The position numbers and the translations under genes were made by a program. This document shows positions 1 to 9,007 of a DNA stretch of 64,000 nucleotides, piece after piece. Source of the stretch: Postechiella sp039985655 (GTDB lineage Bacteria > Bacteroidota > Bacteroidia > Flavobacteriales > Flavobacteriaceae); assembly GCA_039985655.1 (NCBI GenBank), contig JBDWSF010000004.1, positions 1-64,000 of the forward strand, read 5' to 3'. The notes beneath the pieces were generated by a model. That model saw nothing but the letters and a program-made list of their open reading frames with translations, did no database searches and was not told where the DNA came from. Positions within the stretch are counted from its first letter, which is position 1. Each line of letters begins with the position of its first letter.

Positions 1-134
1 GTTAGATGGTTAGATGGTTAGATGGTTAGATGGTTAGATGGTTAGATGGTTAGATGGTTAGATGGTTAGATGGTTAGATGGTTAGATGGTTAGATGGTTA
101 GATGGTTAGATGGTTAGATGGTTAGATGGTTAGA
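1..134. repeat. 8-bp tandem repeat (GTTAGATG, about 16.7 copies)
   Basis: The window opens inside a perfect head-to-tail array of the octamer GTTAGATG that runs to about 134, so its true left end is not visible. Because 8 and 3 are coprime, every forward frame meets TAG and every reverse frame meets TAA, so the array cannot be coding. It ends about 75 bp before the GHMP kinase start, close enough to affect promoter spacing. No interruptions are seen among the copies, which fits recent slippage. Confidence 0.95.
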
Positions 135-209
135 AATCTAAATTTTTCTAATTTCATAAACAAAATATAGATTGAAAATATTTAGGTTTCTGCTTAATTA
201 TATTAATTA

Positions 210-1124
210 ATGAAAAGTTTTCAGAGTAACGGTAAATTATTAATTTCTGGAGAGTATGTCGTTCTGGATGGTGCGCTTTCACTTGCTATACCTACTAAAT
301 ACGGACAATCTTTAGAGATAGAATCTCATAATAAACCCGAAATTATATGGGAAAGCTTCGATTATAAAAATAATATTTGGTTTAAAGGTGAGTTCCATTT
401 TCATGAGATTAGAACACTTCCCCTAGAAACTATCAAACCCAATAATCCGTCTCAAAGGCTTTTACAAATTCTTATTGCTGCTAAAAAACTGAATCCTTTA
501 TTTTTAGATGGCGCAACGGGATTTAAAATAACAACGAAACTTGATTTTCCTCAACATTGGGGGTTGGGCACATCGTCAACCTTAATCAATAACATCGCGC
601 AATGGGTCAATATAAATCCATACACGCTATTAGAAAACACTTTTGGAGGCAGTGGTTACGATATTGCATGTGCACAAAATAACACGCCTATAACGTATCA
701 AGTAGAGAATAAAACACCAATTGTTAATACTGTTAATTTCGATCCTAGTTTTAAAAACAATCTCTATTTTGTTTATTTGAATAAAAAGCAAAATAGTCGT
801 GATGGTATTGCACATTATAAAGCCAACAAAGATCAGTCGAAATCTATGGTTTCAGAAATTAGTACGATTTCAATGAAGATGATTTCTTCTAATACCTTAG
901 AAAATTTTGATTCACTTATTGAACAACATGAAAGCATTATTTCTAGCATTATAAAACAAAAACCTGTTAAAGCATTATTGTTTTCTGACTTTAACGGACA
1001 AATGAAAAGCTTAGGTGCTTGGGGTGGTGATTTTATCTTAGTTACTTCTAAAACCAACCCTACTTCTTATTTTAATGAGAAAGGTTTTGATACGGTTATC
1101 GCTTACGCGGATATGGTGTTGTAG
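210..1124 (+). CDS. GYDIA-family GHMP kinase
   Basis: This 304-residue protein has the GHMP small-molecule kinase fold. The N-terminus (SNGKLLISGEYVVLDG) matches the mevalonate-kinase-type start, the phosphate-binding motif 2 reads GLGTSST at residues 118-124, and GGSGYDIA at 146-153 is the signature that names the Bacteroidetes GYDIA family. It is probably a cytoplasmic kinase near the mevalonate/isoprenoid pathway, but the substrate is not known to me. The start is the first ATG after the tandem repeat; translation reads through to a TAG at 1122-1124. It is convergent with the foldase gene downstream on the other strand. Confidence 0.88.
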   Translation: MKSFQSNGKLLISGEYVVLDGALSLAIPTKYGQSLEIESHNKPEIIWESFDYKNNIWFKGEFHFHEIRTLPLETIKPNNPSQRLLQILIAAKKLNPLFLDGATGFKITTKLDFPQHWGLGTSSTLINNIAQWVNINPYTLLENTFGGSGYDIACAQNNTPITYQVENKTPIVNTVNFDPSFKNNLYFVYLNKKQNSRDGIAHYKANKDQSKSMVSEISTISMKMISSNTLENFDSLIEQHESIISSIIKQKPVKALLFSDFNGQMKSLGAWGGDFILVTSKTNPTSYFNEKGFDTVIAYADMVL

Positions 1125-1263
1125 ACTTTTACTTATCGTTGTCTATACTTCAAGCTGAACTTCTTTCAACTTCTTTTAATCAATGTCTCTTTATCAATAA
1201 GGTGAGCTTCCTAAATAAATTCGAAATAACGCTAGAGTAAGTCATTAAGTTCTTTATATTTTA

Positions 1264-1317
1264 ACCCTCCTAATTTCGATTAAATCGAAATTTTTGGCCC
1301 TTTAAAACAAAGGGAGG
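1264..1317. repeat. Nested inverted repeat
   Basis: A perfect 21-base palindromic unit (AATTTCGAT-TAA-ATCGAAATT, about 1272-1292) lies inside outer arms CCCTCC (about 1265-1270) and GGGAGG (about 1311-1316). A second small hairpin CCCTTT/AAAGGG overlaps the right side. Such compact nested repeats are typical of REP-like dispersed elements; the number of genomic copies cannot be seen here. Confidence 0.6.
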
Positions 1318-1610
1318 AACACGTTTAATTTATATTTCATGAAAGAATTATACTTAGCAAAAATTAAAACAATTTTTAAATATGCTATATTAATAGGAGG
1401 CGATATGTGAGCGATAGTAGTTCTTCGAATCCGGCTCAGGACAGGCTCATCCTTTTGTTTTTTTTTAATTTGAAAACCATCTTAAAAAAGAAATACAGTA
1501 CTTAGTTGTGGATTCCTGCCTTCGCAAGAATGACAAAAAATAACGAATAGTTCAGTTTATATTTTTCCTAAAACCCAATCATATTAAAAATACGCACTAA
1601 AATTTAAGCA

Positions 1611-1636
1611 TAAAAAAGCCTCAAATTAATGAGGCT
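1611..1636 (-). terminator. Rho-independent terminator of the foldase gene
   Basis: Read on the minus strand, AGCCTCA, a six-base loop and TGAGGCT form a 7-bp stem followed directly by a run of six T. It starts 28 bp past the stop of the minus-strand gene that ends at 1664. Confidence 0.85.
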
Positions 1637-1663
1637 CATTTTTATATTTTTAAAACTTAGTCT

Positions 1664-3781
1664 CTACTGCACTTGAGTTTTAGCTCTGTTATCTTCAATC
1701 TCTGCTGCTTCTTTTAAAGCATTAAATAATTTAGAATTCACAGCAGATGTTTTTTGTTGTTCTACTCTATTTGCTGCTGCTTGATAGTTATCTAATTTTA
1801 CAGCTGGAATGATTTTAGTTACTTGAACCATATAAACACCGTTTGCACCTTCAATTAATCCAGATGTTTCGCCTTCTTCTAAACCAAAAGCTGTTCCTAC
1901 TACTAACGGCTCTCTTCCAGCTCCAGAAATAGTTGGGTTTTTCATATTAATAGCAGATGAGCTTCTTACAGTTTTACCTTCCGCTTTAGCAACTTCATCT
2001 AAAGTTGTTGCAGAAATCTTAGCTTTAATCATTTCAGCTTTTTTCTCTTTTCTAATAGCTGGTAATGCAGTTGCTGAAGCATCTTCAACACTCATTAATC
2101 CTGCTTCGTGCTTTGCAACAAGTTGTACAATTGCATAACCTCCAGAAATATTGAAACGTTTTACATCTCCAACTTCAGCTTCTTCTTCAAATGCCCAACG
2201 TACAATTGGTCTTTGGCTTCCAACACCTGGAATGTTTTCGTCTAAAACTTTAATTCCGTTTACAGGGCGCGCAGTAAATTTACTTTCTGTTGCAACCTCT
2301 TGAAAATCTTTACTAGCTACATTAATTTCGAAGTTAGATGCATCTCTAAATACTTTATCGATTGTAGTTTCTGATGGCTCAATTTCTCTAGATATTGTAC
2401 CTACTTGAATGGCTTTCTTTTTATCTTTTTGACCTTCGATTTCAATAACGTGAAATCCAAATATTGTTTTTACAACACCTATATCTCCTGTTTTTCCTTC
2501 GAATTCAAAATCGTTAAATTCTGGCACCATTGAATTGTATGGATGCCAATCGTAACGTCCTTCTTTTTCTACACTTCCTTTATCTGAAGAAAATGCTTTT
2601 ACCAATTCTGGAAATTTAGAGCGGTTAGATTTAAGCACTTTCACCAAACTATCTGCAGTTACTTTTGCTTGATCTTCAGTTTGTGTAATTGTTTCATCAG
2701 CAGATCTTGAACCTAGAAACGGAACCAATATATGTCTAACTTTAGCAGAGTCTGGTATTTGTTTTACAGCAATTACTTTAGATATTTTAAAGTTTGTGCC
2801 ATCTTTATATGGTCCAAAAGTTTCTCCTGCATTAAGATTATAAATAGCATCTGCAACACTAGTTGGTAAGCTTGATTTAAAAACAAAACGGTTATCAAAC
2901 TTTACATCTGAATTAGAATTGATATATTCTTCATCATTCTCAACTTTAGAAAAAGCAACAATAGCATCGTTTCTAGCCCCTGCCTCTTTACCTGTTAAAA
3001 AATCGTTTAAGTCAGCTTTAATAGCATTTTCATCTTCAACTGAAGCAACTTCTTTAAACTCTACATATTTAATATCTCTTGAAGCGTCTGCTTCATATTG
3101 CTTGCTATTTTCATTAATATAAGCTGAAATATCAGATTTTGATACTGTGATTGTACTATCTATAATTGAAGAGTAAGGAATTTGAATAAATTTGATATCT
3201 ACTTTATTCCCTTCTAAACCATGAGCCAATTCGCCTTCTGCCAAAGTCCCTGTTAAACCAGCTTTAACCATGTTAAAGTAGTTTTGTTGTAACGCATTAG
3301 AGGCTATAGATTTTTCGTAGTTAACCCAACCTTCATAACCTACCGGAGATGTTTCTTTTAAATTAGCTATATATTCGTTTAATTTATTAGCATCAAACAA
3401 ACCAGCTTCGTTTAAAAACTCTGGGCTTGTTGCTAAAGCCGTTTTTAACAAATCTCTCATTTGGTCTTTCTCTACAGATATACCCAATTTTTCAAATTGA
3501 GTTTCCATAACAGCTTGTCTTACTTCTTGATCCCAAACACGGTTCATTACTTGCGTACTTGTTGAATTTGATCCAGCTTGTCTTTGTGCAGCTTCAACTT
3601 TTTGTAAAAAATCATTACGGTCTATGTCTCGGCCATTTATTGCTCCAACAACATCTTGTGATTTATTAGAGAAACTTGCGCTTCCATCAAAAAGACCAGA
3701 TAGTATAAAAGCAAATAAAGCCATTGCTATTACAAATATTAATACTGCTGTTTTTTGTCTGATTTTATTTAAAACTGCCAT
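1664..3781 (-). CDS. SurA/PpiD-like peptidylprolyl isomerase
   Basis: A 705-residue membrane-anchored periplasmic folding factor. Residues about 12-32 form one hydrophobic anchor (VLIFVIAMALFAFILSGL), followed by a SurA-N-like helical region with an EVRQAVMETQFEKLGI stretch around 90-105. A parvulin (PPIC) domain starts near KVRHILVPF at about 345 and carries the family pattern FPELVKAFSSDKGS and G-DIGVVKTIFGFHVIEI. A long C-terminal part resembles a second, degenerate parvulin module. Length and layout match the Bacteroidetes PpiD/SurA family (about 700 residues). It likely assists maturation of outer-membrane and secreted proteins, consistent with neighbours for envelope biogenesis. Confidence 0.9.
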   Translation of the reverse strand: MAVLNKIRQKTAVLIFVIAMALFAFILSGLFDGSASFSNKSQDVVGAINGRDIDRNDFLQKVEAAQRQAGSNSTSTQVMNRVWDQEVRQAVMETQFEKLGISVEKDQMRDLLKTALATSPEFLNEAGLFDANKLNEYIANLKETSPVGYEGWVNYEKSIASNALQQNYFNMVKAGLTGTLAEGELAHGLEGNKVDIKFIQIPYSSIIDSTITVSKSDISAYINENSKQYEADASRDIKYVEFKEVASVEDENAIKADLNDFLTGKEAGARNDAIVAFSKVENDEEYINSNSDVKFDNRFVFKSSLPTSVADAIYNLNAGETFGPYKDGTNFKISKVIAVKQIPDSAKVRHILVPFLGSRSADETITQTEDQAKVTADSLVKVLKSNRSKFPELVKAFSSDKGSVEKEGRYDWHPYNSMVPEFNDFEFEGKTGDIGVVKTIFGFHVIEIEGQKDKKKAIQVGTISREIEPSETTIDKVFRDASNFEINVASKDFQEVATESKFTARPVNGIKVLDENIPGVGSQRPIVRWAFEEEAEVGDVKRFNISGGYAIVQLVAKHEAGLMSVEDASATALPAIRKEKKAEMIKAKISATTLDEVAKAEGKTVRSSSAINMKNPTISGAGREPLVVGTAFGLEEGETSGLIEGANGVYMVQVTKIIPAVKLDNYQAAANRVEQQKTSAVNSKLFNALKEAAEIEDNRAKTQVQ

Positions 3782-4168
3782 CTGTCATTTAAATTTTTAA
3801 AAAATACCCATTATTGGGATTCAAATTGTTGTTTTTTTGCCTAATTTATAATTATGAAGCGGTATTAGCACCTTTTTATTTTAAATTCAACAAAAATATC
3901 GTGCGCGAAAATACCATTTTCTATTTAATAATGAAAGTAGAAGCGCGCATTAATTCTATTAAACTATTTAGATTTTTATTTTTACCGAAATATGACAAAT
4001 GAAATGTGAGAAAACTAAATGATTTTTGCTAAATAAATTCAATTAACCCGTTGTGCATTTTGAGGAAAATTTGTCAATTCGAGTGAATTTCACTCATAAA
4101 AATGAGTGAAATTCACTCGAATTGACATTTAGTTTATCGAAATAAATCAAAATGCACAACGGGTTCAA
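3782..4168. other. Intergenic region upstream of the foldase gene
   Basis: This 387-bp gap lies between two minus-strand genes. It must hold the foldase promoter, though no TAnnTTTG-type element is obvious. Its left part is AT-rich with no credible gene; its right part is filled by the long nested hairpin described separately. Confidence 0.5.
4045..4165. repeat. Long nested inverted repeat (cruciform-like)
   Basis: Outer arms of 19 bp (4045-4063 and 4147-4165) are exact reverse complements of each other. Inside them a perfect 26-bp stem (4072-4097 with 4102-4127) closes on a four-A loop. The right outer arm ends only 3 bp from the stop codon of the CNNM/CorC gene, so the structure can act as its terminator on the minus strand. 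The compact two-stem form suggests a mobile or REP-like intergenic element rather than a simple terminator. Confidence 0.9.
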
Positions 4169-5455
4169 TTAATCTTCTTCTATTATTGTGAGTTCTACCA
4201 AGTCTATTTTTGTATTGGACACTTCTAAAATGGTAAACTGAAATTGTTCAATTTTAATAAAAGCTCCCTTTTCTGGAATTTCTTCGGTATGACTAACTAT
4301 TAATCCACCAAGAGTTTCATAGTTCTCACTTTCGGGTAAGTTTATTTTATACGTTTCGTTAATATGGTCAACCTCTAAACGTGCTGAAAATTTAAACGTA
4401 TTCTCAACAATAACTTCTTCTATTAAATCGACATTATCATGCTCATCTTCAATTTCACCAAAAAGTTCTTCTACAATATCTTCAACAGTCATAATACCAG
4501 AAGTCCCACCGTATTCATCCAATACTACTGCAATACTTTTACGTTTTTTTATAAGGATATTAAGCACATCATTTATTAAAATGGTACCAGGAACAAATTC
4601 TACTGGCAATAGCATTGATTTTATCGTTTCAGGTTTTTTAAATAGTTCAAAAGAATGAACGTAACCTAAAATATCGTCTACTGTATCTTTATAAACTAAA
4701 ATTTTAGTACACCCTGTTTCTGTAAATAGTGCATTAAGATTTTTTATACTCTCATTAATTTCGACACCAATTATTTCAGTTCGAGGCACCATAACTTCTC
4801 TAGCTTTTACTTCAGAAAACTCTAGTGCATTTTGAAAAATCTGAATTTCTGTATCAACCTCATCATCATCTTCAACAGATTCCATTTGTTCACTTATATA
4901 ATTTCCTAATTCTACTTTTGTAAATGCTAATTGAATTTGATCGCCCTCGGTTTTAAAAAAATATTTCAATACCAAATCTGAAATCCAAATAACAAAATCT
5001 GAAACCAATGAAAATAATAAATAAAAGATATATGCCGGAATTGCAAAAAACTTAATTAATGAATTCGAATAAATTTGAAAAAACACTTTTGGTAAGAACT
5101 CGGCAGTAATTAAAATAACTAAAGTTGAAATTACAGTTTGCGACAACAAACTCAAATCATTTAATATATAGTTTATAAAAACGGAATTTGACGATATAGA
5201 CTGAAACCAATCCACCAACAAATCGCCCATAAAAAACCCATAAACAACTAATGCAATATTATTACCAATAAGCATAGTAGCTATAAACTTTGAAGGTTTT
5301 GCAGTAAGCTTCCCTAATATTTTAGCAAAAAAACCATCTTGTTTTTTCTCTATTTCTATATGAATTTTATTTGAAGATATATACGCAATCTCCATGCCCG
5401 AGAAAAAGGCAGAAAGCAATAATGAGACCATTATAATTGCTACATAAAGACTCAT
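4169..5455 (-). CDS. CNNM/CorC-type hemolysin-family protein (GldE-like)
   Basis: This 428-residue inner-membrane protein has the DUF21-CBS-CBS-CorC_HlyC layout. Residues 1-180 hold several membrane segments, beginning MSLYVAIIMVSLLLSAFFSGMEIAY, which carries the family SGxE pattern. Paired CBS domains lie at about 200-330 (AREVMVPRTEIIGV is the CBS entry motif) and a C-terminal CorC_HlyC domain at about 345-425. Members are linked to Mg2+/Co2+ transport. The gliding protein GldE has the same layout, but it normally sits beside gldD, which is absent here, so I do not use that symbol. It directly follows a small membrane-protein gene with which it probably shares a transcript. Confidence 0.88.
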   Translation of the reverse strand: MSLYVAIIMVSLLLSAFFSGMEIAYISSNKIHIEIEKKQDGFFAKILGKLTAKPSKFIATMLIGNNIALVVYGFFMGDLLVDWFQSISSNSVFINYILNDLSLLSQTVISTLVILITAEFLPKVFFQIYSNSLIKFFAIPAYIFYLLFSLVSDFVIWISDLVLKYFFKTEGDQIQLAFTKVELGNYISEQMESVEDDDEVDTEIQIFQNALEFSEVKAREVMVPRTEIIGVEINESIKNLNALFTETGCTKILVYKDTVDDILGYVHSFELFKKPETIKSMLLPVEFVPGTILINDVLNILIKKRKSIAVVLDEYGGTSGIMTVEDIVEELFGEIEDEHDNVDLIEEVIVENTFKFSARLEVDHINETYKINLPESENYETLGGLIVSHTEEIPEKGAFIKIEQFQFTILEVSNTKIDLVELTIIEED

Positions 5456-5644
5456 TTATTTAGAATTGTTTCTGTTTTTATTATCAAAATTTCTACGAAA
5501 GAAAAACATAAATATAGCTAACGCAAGTAAAAACAAAGACAAATAGGCATGACTTCTATCGGTGTTCCAAGTCATAAAAACATCGTAGACGAAGTAGATA
5601 GATATTAAAAGATATAAATATTTTGAAAATTTAAGATAACTCAT
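5456..5644 (-). CDS. Small two-helix membrane protein, unknown function
   Basis: A 62-residue protein starting at the ATG for MSYLKFSKYLYLLISIYF; an upstream in-frame ATG would add eight residues (MYLINNRL) but MSYLK is the more natural membrane-protein start. It has two predicted transmembrane helices (about residues 7-21 and 33-50) and ends in a basic, Asn-rich tail. It abuts the CNNM/CorC gene with no gap, so the two are probably co-transcribed. I do not recognise a named family. Confidence 0.65.
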   Translation of the reverse strand: MSYLKFSKYLYLLISIYFVYDVFMTWNTDRSHAYLSLFLLALAIFMFFFRRNFDNKNRNNSK

Positions 5645-5740
5645 CAGTCTATTATTTATTAAGTACAAAGATAGATAAAATCCTTGTGCTACTATAAATC
5701 TTTAAAATGAATTGATTGGTATTATGAAGTGTCTAAAAAA

Positions 5741-6295
5741 CTATTCGTCTAAAGTCACAATTCCTGTAACTTCAAGCACTTCGGCATTAGAGAATTTCGA
5801 ATTAGAATCGAAACCATTGCCATGTATTAAGTCTTGCCCCGTTCTAAACGTTACTGGCCTATTGGTAAATATCCATCCTTTTGAATTATCGTAATACAAC
5901 TGCTCTGCAAACAAAGTGTCTTTATCTGCTGTGATTAATTTTACATGACCTCGTAAATCAATCAAATCTGTTTGATCATAGGTTATGGCATAATCTGCAA
6001 GTATATTGCTTCTTTTATTATTTTCATCAAACAACTCTAAATCTATCCCTTTCGGAAACTCTTTATAGGGGTAACTCCTGTTTGAATAATCTAGCATTTT
6101 AGGGCTTATCAGAATAGCTTTAACTCTACCAGAATCTGTTTTTTTAAAATTGATATCTTCAGCTTCTCCAATAGGTTCGTTTTCCGAAATACCAATCTTA
6201 TTAACTTGCTTTAAGTTATTGTTGCATGAAAAAAACATAGTCACAACAATTGCTGTGACTATGTAAAATATATTATGCTTTTTTATTATTCTCAT
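5741..6295 (-). CDS. lptC: LptC, LPS-export periplasmic protein
   Basis: A 184-residue lipoprotein-like protein with a signal ending FFSC (Cys at about 24). The body contains the Bacteroidetes LptC pattern: F-x-KTDSGRVKAILISPKMLDY, then PYKEFPKGIDLELFD and ILADYAITYDQTDLIDLRGHV, followed by DTLFAEQLYYD and a C-terminal GNGFDSNSKFSNAEV. LptC links the inner-membrane LptBFG transporter to the periplasmic LptA bridge in lipopolysaccharide export. It directly follows the TPR gene (adjacent coordinates 6295/6296), in the order coaX, OMP, TPR, lptC that I recall in many flavobacteria. Confidence 0.9.
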   Translation of the reverse strand: MRIIKKHNIFYIVTAIVVTMFFSCNNNLKQVNKIGISENEPIGEAEDINFKKTDSGRVKAILISPKMLDYSNRSYPYKEFPKGIDLELFDENNKRSNILADYAITYDQTDLIDLRGHVKLITADKDTLFAEQLYYDNSKGWIFTNRPVTFRTGQDLIHGNGFDSNSKFSNAEVLEVTGIVTLDE

Positions 6296-7678
6296 TTAGA
6301 TACTTGGCACTTTTACTGAAGCTCCTATCCAACACCCAATTTTGATTGTTTTACCAGACATACCTTCTGTAAATATTTCAGATTTAGTTGGCGCTTTTGC
6401 TTTGTAACTGGTTGCTGATTGCGCTGCTGACTTTTTTAAAGTTGGATCTATTCTTGATGCTTTTTGAGCTTCTTGAGCTGCCAACCAATACACTGCTCTT
6501 TTATTAAAGTTACTATCTCCACAACTTTTAGCACTTGATGCATACATTCCTGCAATTGACAAGTGAGGTCTTCCATTTGAAGGATTAAGACTTAATGATT
6601 TCTTAAAGTAATTTCTTGCTTTCCCGTAGCTACCTTTAGCTTTTAATTTTAAAGCAATCTTATTATATAATTTAGCTTTCTTAAAGTTATCCGTTTCTAA
6701 ACTAATAGCTTGCTCGTAAAACTTAACAGCTTCACTAGACTTACCTTCTTTATCTTTTAAGATCCCTAAGTAATATGCAGAATTTGCAGATGGACTTAAC
6801 TCATGGTAAGCATTTACCAACTTAAAGAATAAAGGATCGTCTGTACATTCTTTTTGAGACATTTTTCCAGCGGCACGTTGTAACCAAACTTCATTTCCTT
6901 TGTTCTCTTCAAAATCTTTTTCATATAAAGGAATAAGATTTGTACAATTAGCTCGATCTCCTAATTTAGAATCTATACTACCAGAAATTTGATCGTAAGC
7001 TTTTAAATAACTCTCATAATATTTTTTATAACTTTTTTCTTTCTTTACTAAAACTGTACCTGCATCTTCTTTTTCAATTAATTCATTAAGTTTTACAGAA
7101 TAATTCTTTACTTCATCTTCTACTTTTTCTACAACATCATCATATTTATTAAATAAATCTGATGCTGTTTTTTCTTTAGCATCATATAAAGTCACCATTA
7201 AAGAAAAATAGGTATACAAACTTTTTGGGTTTGTAAATGTTGCCTTATCTAATTTATATGCTGCATCAAAACATTCGTATAATTCAGCATCTGTTTTACC
7301 TAATAAGACTTTATTATCATACATCAACTGGCACGCTTTTGCTGCATACTCTCCTTTTTTAGTTTTACTAGAAAAATACTCAGCTCTTTTTTCCCATAAC
7401 AACATAAGATCGTTAATAAAAGCTGTTTTATCTGCATCAGATGCATTCTTAATTTTGTCCTTTAATATTTTTTCTCCATCTATATAGATGGCATTATTAA
7501 ATTTTGGACACTTATTTCTCACTGCCATCCATGGCTCGTAAGCAGCATCATAATTTTTAGCCTTTGTATACTCGTGAAATATAGACAACTTAGTCATACA
7601 TTCTTCGTCTTGCTGTGCAAAACTTATATTAGAGCCAATAAATAAAAAGGCTAATAAAAAAGTAATTTTTGTTTTCAT
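6296..7678 (-). CDS. Tetratricopeptide-repeat periplasmic protein
   Basis: A 460-residue protein with a Sec signal (MKTKITFLLAFLFIGSNISFAQ). The C-terminal half carries TPR units, visible as SANSAYYLGILKDKEGKSSEAVKFYEQAISL, KAKLYNKIALKLKAKGS-like and YGKARNYFKKSLSLNPSNG segments at about 300-370. The N-terminal half is helical and Lys/Glu-rich. TPR proteins are protein-interaction scaffolds; a role in envelope assembly is inferred only from the neighbours (outer membrane protein before it, lptC after it). Precise function is unknown. Confidence 0.82.
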   Translation of the reverse strand: MKTKITFLLAFLFIGSNISFAQQDEECMTKLSIFHEYTKAKNYDAAYEPWMAVRNKCPKFNNAIYIDGEKILKDKIKNASDADKTAFINDLMLLWEKRAEYFSSKTKKGEYAAKACQLMYDNKVLLGKTDAELYECFDAAYKLDKATFTNPKSLYTYFSLMVTLYDAKEKTASDLFNKYDDVVEKVEDEVKNYSVKLNELIEKEDAGTVLVKKEKSYKKYYESYLKAYDQISGSIDSKLGDRANCTNLIPLYEKDFEENKGNEVWLQRAAGKMSQKECTDDPLFFKLVNAYHELSPSANSAYYLGILKDKEGKSSEAVKFYEQAISLETDNFKKAKLYNKIALKLKAKGSYGKARNYFKKSLSLNPSNGRPHLSIAGMYASSAKSCGDSNFNKRAVYWLAAQEAQKASRIDPTLKKSAAQSATSYKAKAPTKSEIFTEGMSGKTIKIGCWIGASVKVPSI

Positions 7679-7697
7679 AATAATAATTTAATCCTGG

Positions 7698-9002
7698 TTA
7701 GTAATATTTTTTCTTCTCGAACCATCTGTCGTTCAGAGATAAACTGATATGCAAATTAATAAAGTTCTCTTGTATTAAACTGCTATTGGTAGTCCCACGT
7801 TTACCAATCTCGAAACCTAAATTCGCATTAGAGATTCCACCACTCAATGGTATTCCTACTCCAAAAGACATGCCAAACTCGTTTATTGACTCTCCATTTA
7901 TATTTAATCCAGATTTTTCTTGGCGGATACCTGCTCTATAAACTACACGCTTTAAATAACTTGTATATGAATTATACTGAGGAATATAAAAACCTCCAAT
8001 AGAAATTGTTGAAGCATCTTCATAAGCTGTCGTTGCATTTGTATATAATGGATTTGAAAACTCACTAATTTTTTGAGTTGTATATTCTGCACCAACAAAC
8101 CATTTTCTAGGCGCTCCAATTCCTGCTCCAAATGAAAATTTTGATGGGATAGTTAAATCCGTTTCATCTAAATTTAAGGCTTCTAAATCTACACTTATTG
8201 AATTAACTACAGACTCTGATCCTGAATCTGAAACTACTACTGTAGATAAATCTCTTATATTTTTTGATACCAAAGTGCTTTCTGGAGTAAAGGTAATACC
8301 TGAAACAAATTCTAATTTTTCAGTTAGCATGGCTTTATATGATACTCCCAAATTAATATTTAAACCACTTAGGTCAGATCTATTACTTTCTTTTGATTGA
8401 TTAAGCAAACGTATATCATCACTATCATAACGGTATGTTATGGCGCTATTTTCAATGTTTCCGAAATTATAATTCGCATCTATACCAACACTAAGCGCTT
8501 TAGAAACTTGATAACCAAAACCAATAGACGCTTTGTTTACGCCTCCTTCACCATTAAACCTACTGGCAATATCGCCATTATCATTAATATCTTCTAACTT
8601 ATAGCCTACTGCTGTATACGGCACTAAACTGAATCCAAAACCAAATCTCCCCATAGGTACATTCATGGCTAAATAATCAAAAGAGGTTGACGATGTACTA
8701 CCTTCACTCGTATCACTTTTTAAATCTATACTAGAATGACTTCCTCCAACAGTAAATTTAACAGGTCTACTTTCGTTACCCCAAAGCTCTAAATTATTAC
8801 CTGCATAAGAGGCTGGATTACGTAAATTAACATGAATACTATCCGTATAAATGCTTACCCCCCCCATACTTCTATTTTCTACAGTTCCTTTAAATTTCAA
8901 ACTTCCAATGCCATAAAAAGAATATGGCGATGCCGTATTCTCTTGCGCATTACTTTGTAAAGTGAAAATCGTAACAAAAACTAATACAAGTTTTTTTATC
9001 AT
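7698..9002 (-). CDS. Outer membrane beta-barrel protein
   Basis: A 434-residue protein starting at the ATG of MIKKLVLVFVTIFTLQSNAQ, a clear signal peptide. A TTG codon three codons upstream (9009-9011) overlaps the coaX stop and is a less likely start. Mature segments alternate in the beta-strand style with many Gly, Ser and aromatic residues (PYSFYGIGSLKFKGT, RFGFGFSLVPYTAVGYKL, SVGIDANYNFGNI) and end in an aromatic strand (SLSLNDRWFEKKKYY). It is FadL/OmpP1-like in texture, but I cannot assign a substrate. The gene begins 5 bp after coaX and is probably in the same operon. Confidence 0.78.
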   Translation of the reverse strand: MIKKLVLVFVTIFTLQSNAQENTASPYSFYGIGSLKFKGTVENRSMGGVSIYTDSIHVNLRNPASYAGNNLELWGNESRPVKFTVGGSHSSIDLKSDTSEGSTSSTSFDYLAMNVPMGRFGFGFSLVPYTAVGYKLEDINDNGDIASRFNGEGGVNKASIGFGYQVSKALSVGIDANYNFGNIENSAITYRYDSDDIRLLNQSKESNRSDLSGLNINLGVSYKAMLTEKLEFVSGITFTPESTLVSKNIRDLSTVVVSDSGSESVVNSISVDLEALNLDETDLTIPSKFSFGAGIGAPRKWFVGAEYTTQKISEFSNPLYTNATTAYEDASTISIGGFYIPQYNSYTSYLKRVVYRAGIRQEKSGLNINGESINEFGMSFGVGIPLSGGISNANLGFEIGKRGTTNSSLIQENFINLHISLSLNDRWFEKKKYY

Positions 9003-9007
9003 TTGCT

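Larger units (their letters stand above)
1125..1663. other. Intergenic region between convergent genes
   Basis: This stretch of about 540 bp holds no convincing gene. It contains the nested inverted repeat at 1264-1317, a piece around 1505-1535 (GGATTCCTGCCTTCGCAAGAA) that resembles a dispersed intergenic repeat I associate with flavobacteria, and the terminator of the downstream minus-strand foldase gene. It looks like an accumulation site for small non-coding repeats. Confidence 0.6.

Noticed and set aside
1..134. The octamer array as a CRISPR array.
   Set aside because: Units are 8 bp with no spacers.
3814..4002. A 62-codon open frame upstream of the foldase gene.
   Set aside because: No recognisable features, and it lies where the foldase promoter should be.
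4169..5455. Naming the CNNM/CorC protein GldE.
   Set aside because: Domain layout fits, but gldD and other gliding genes are not beside it.
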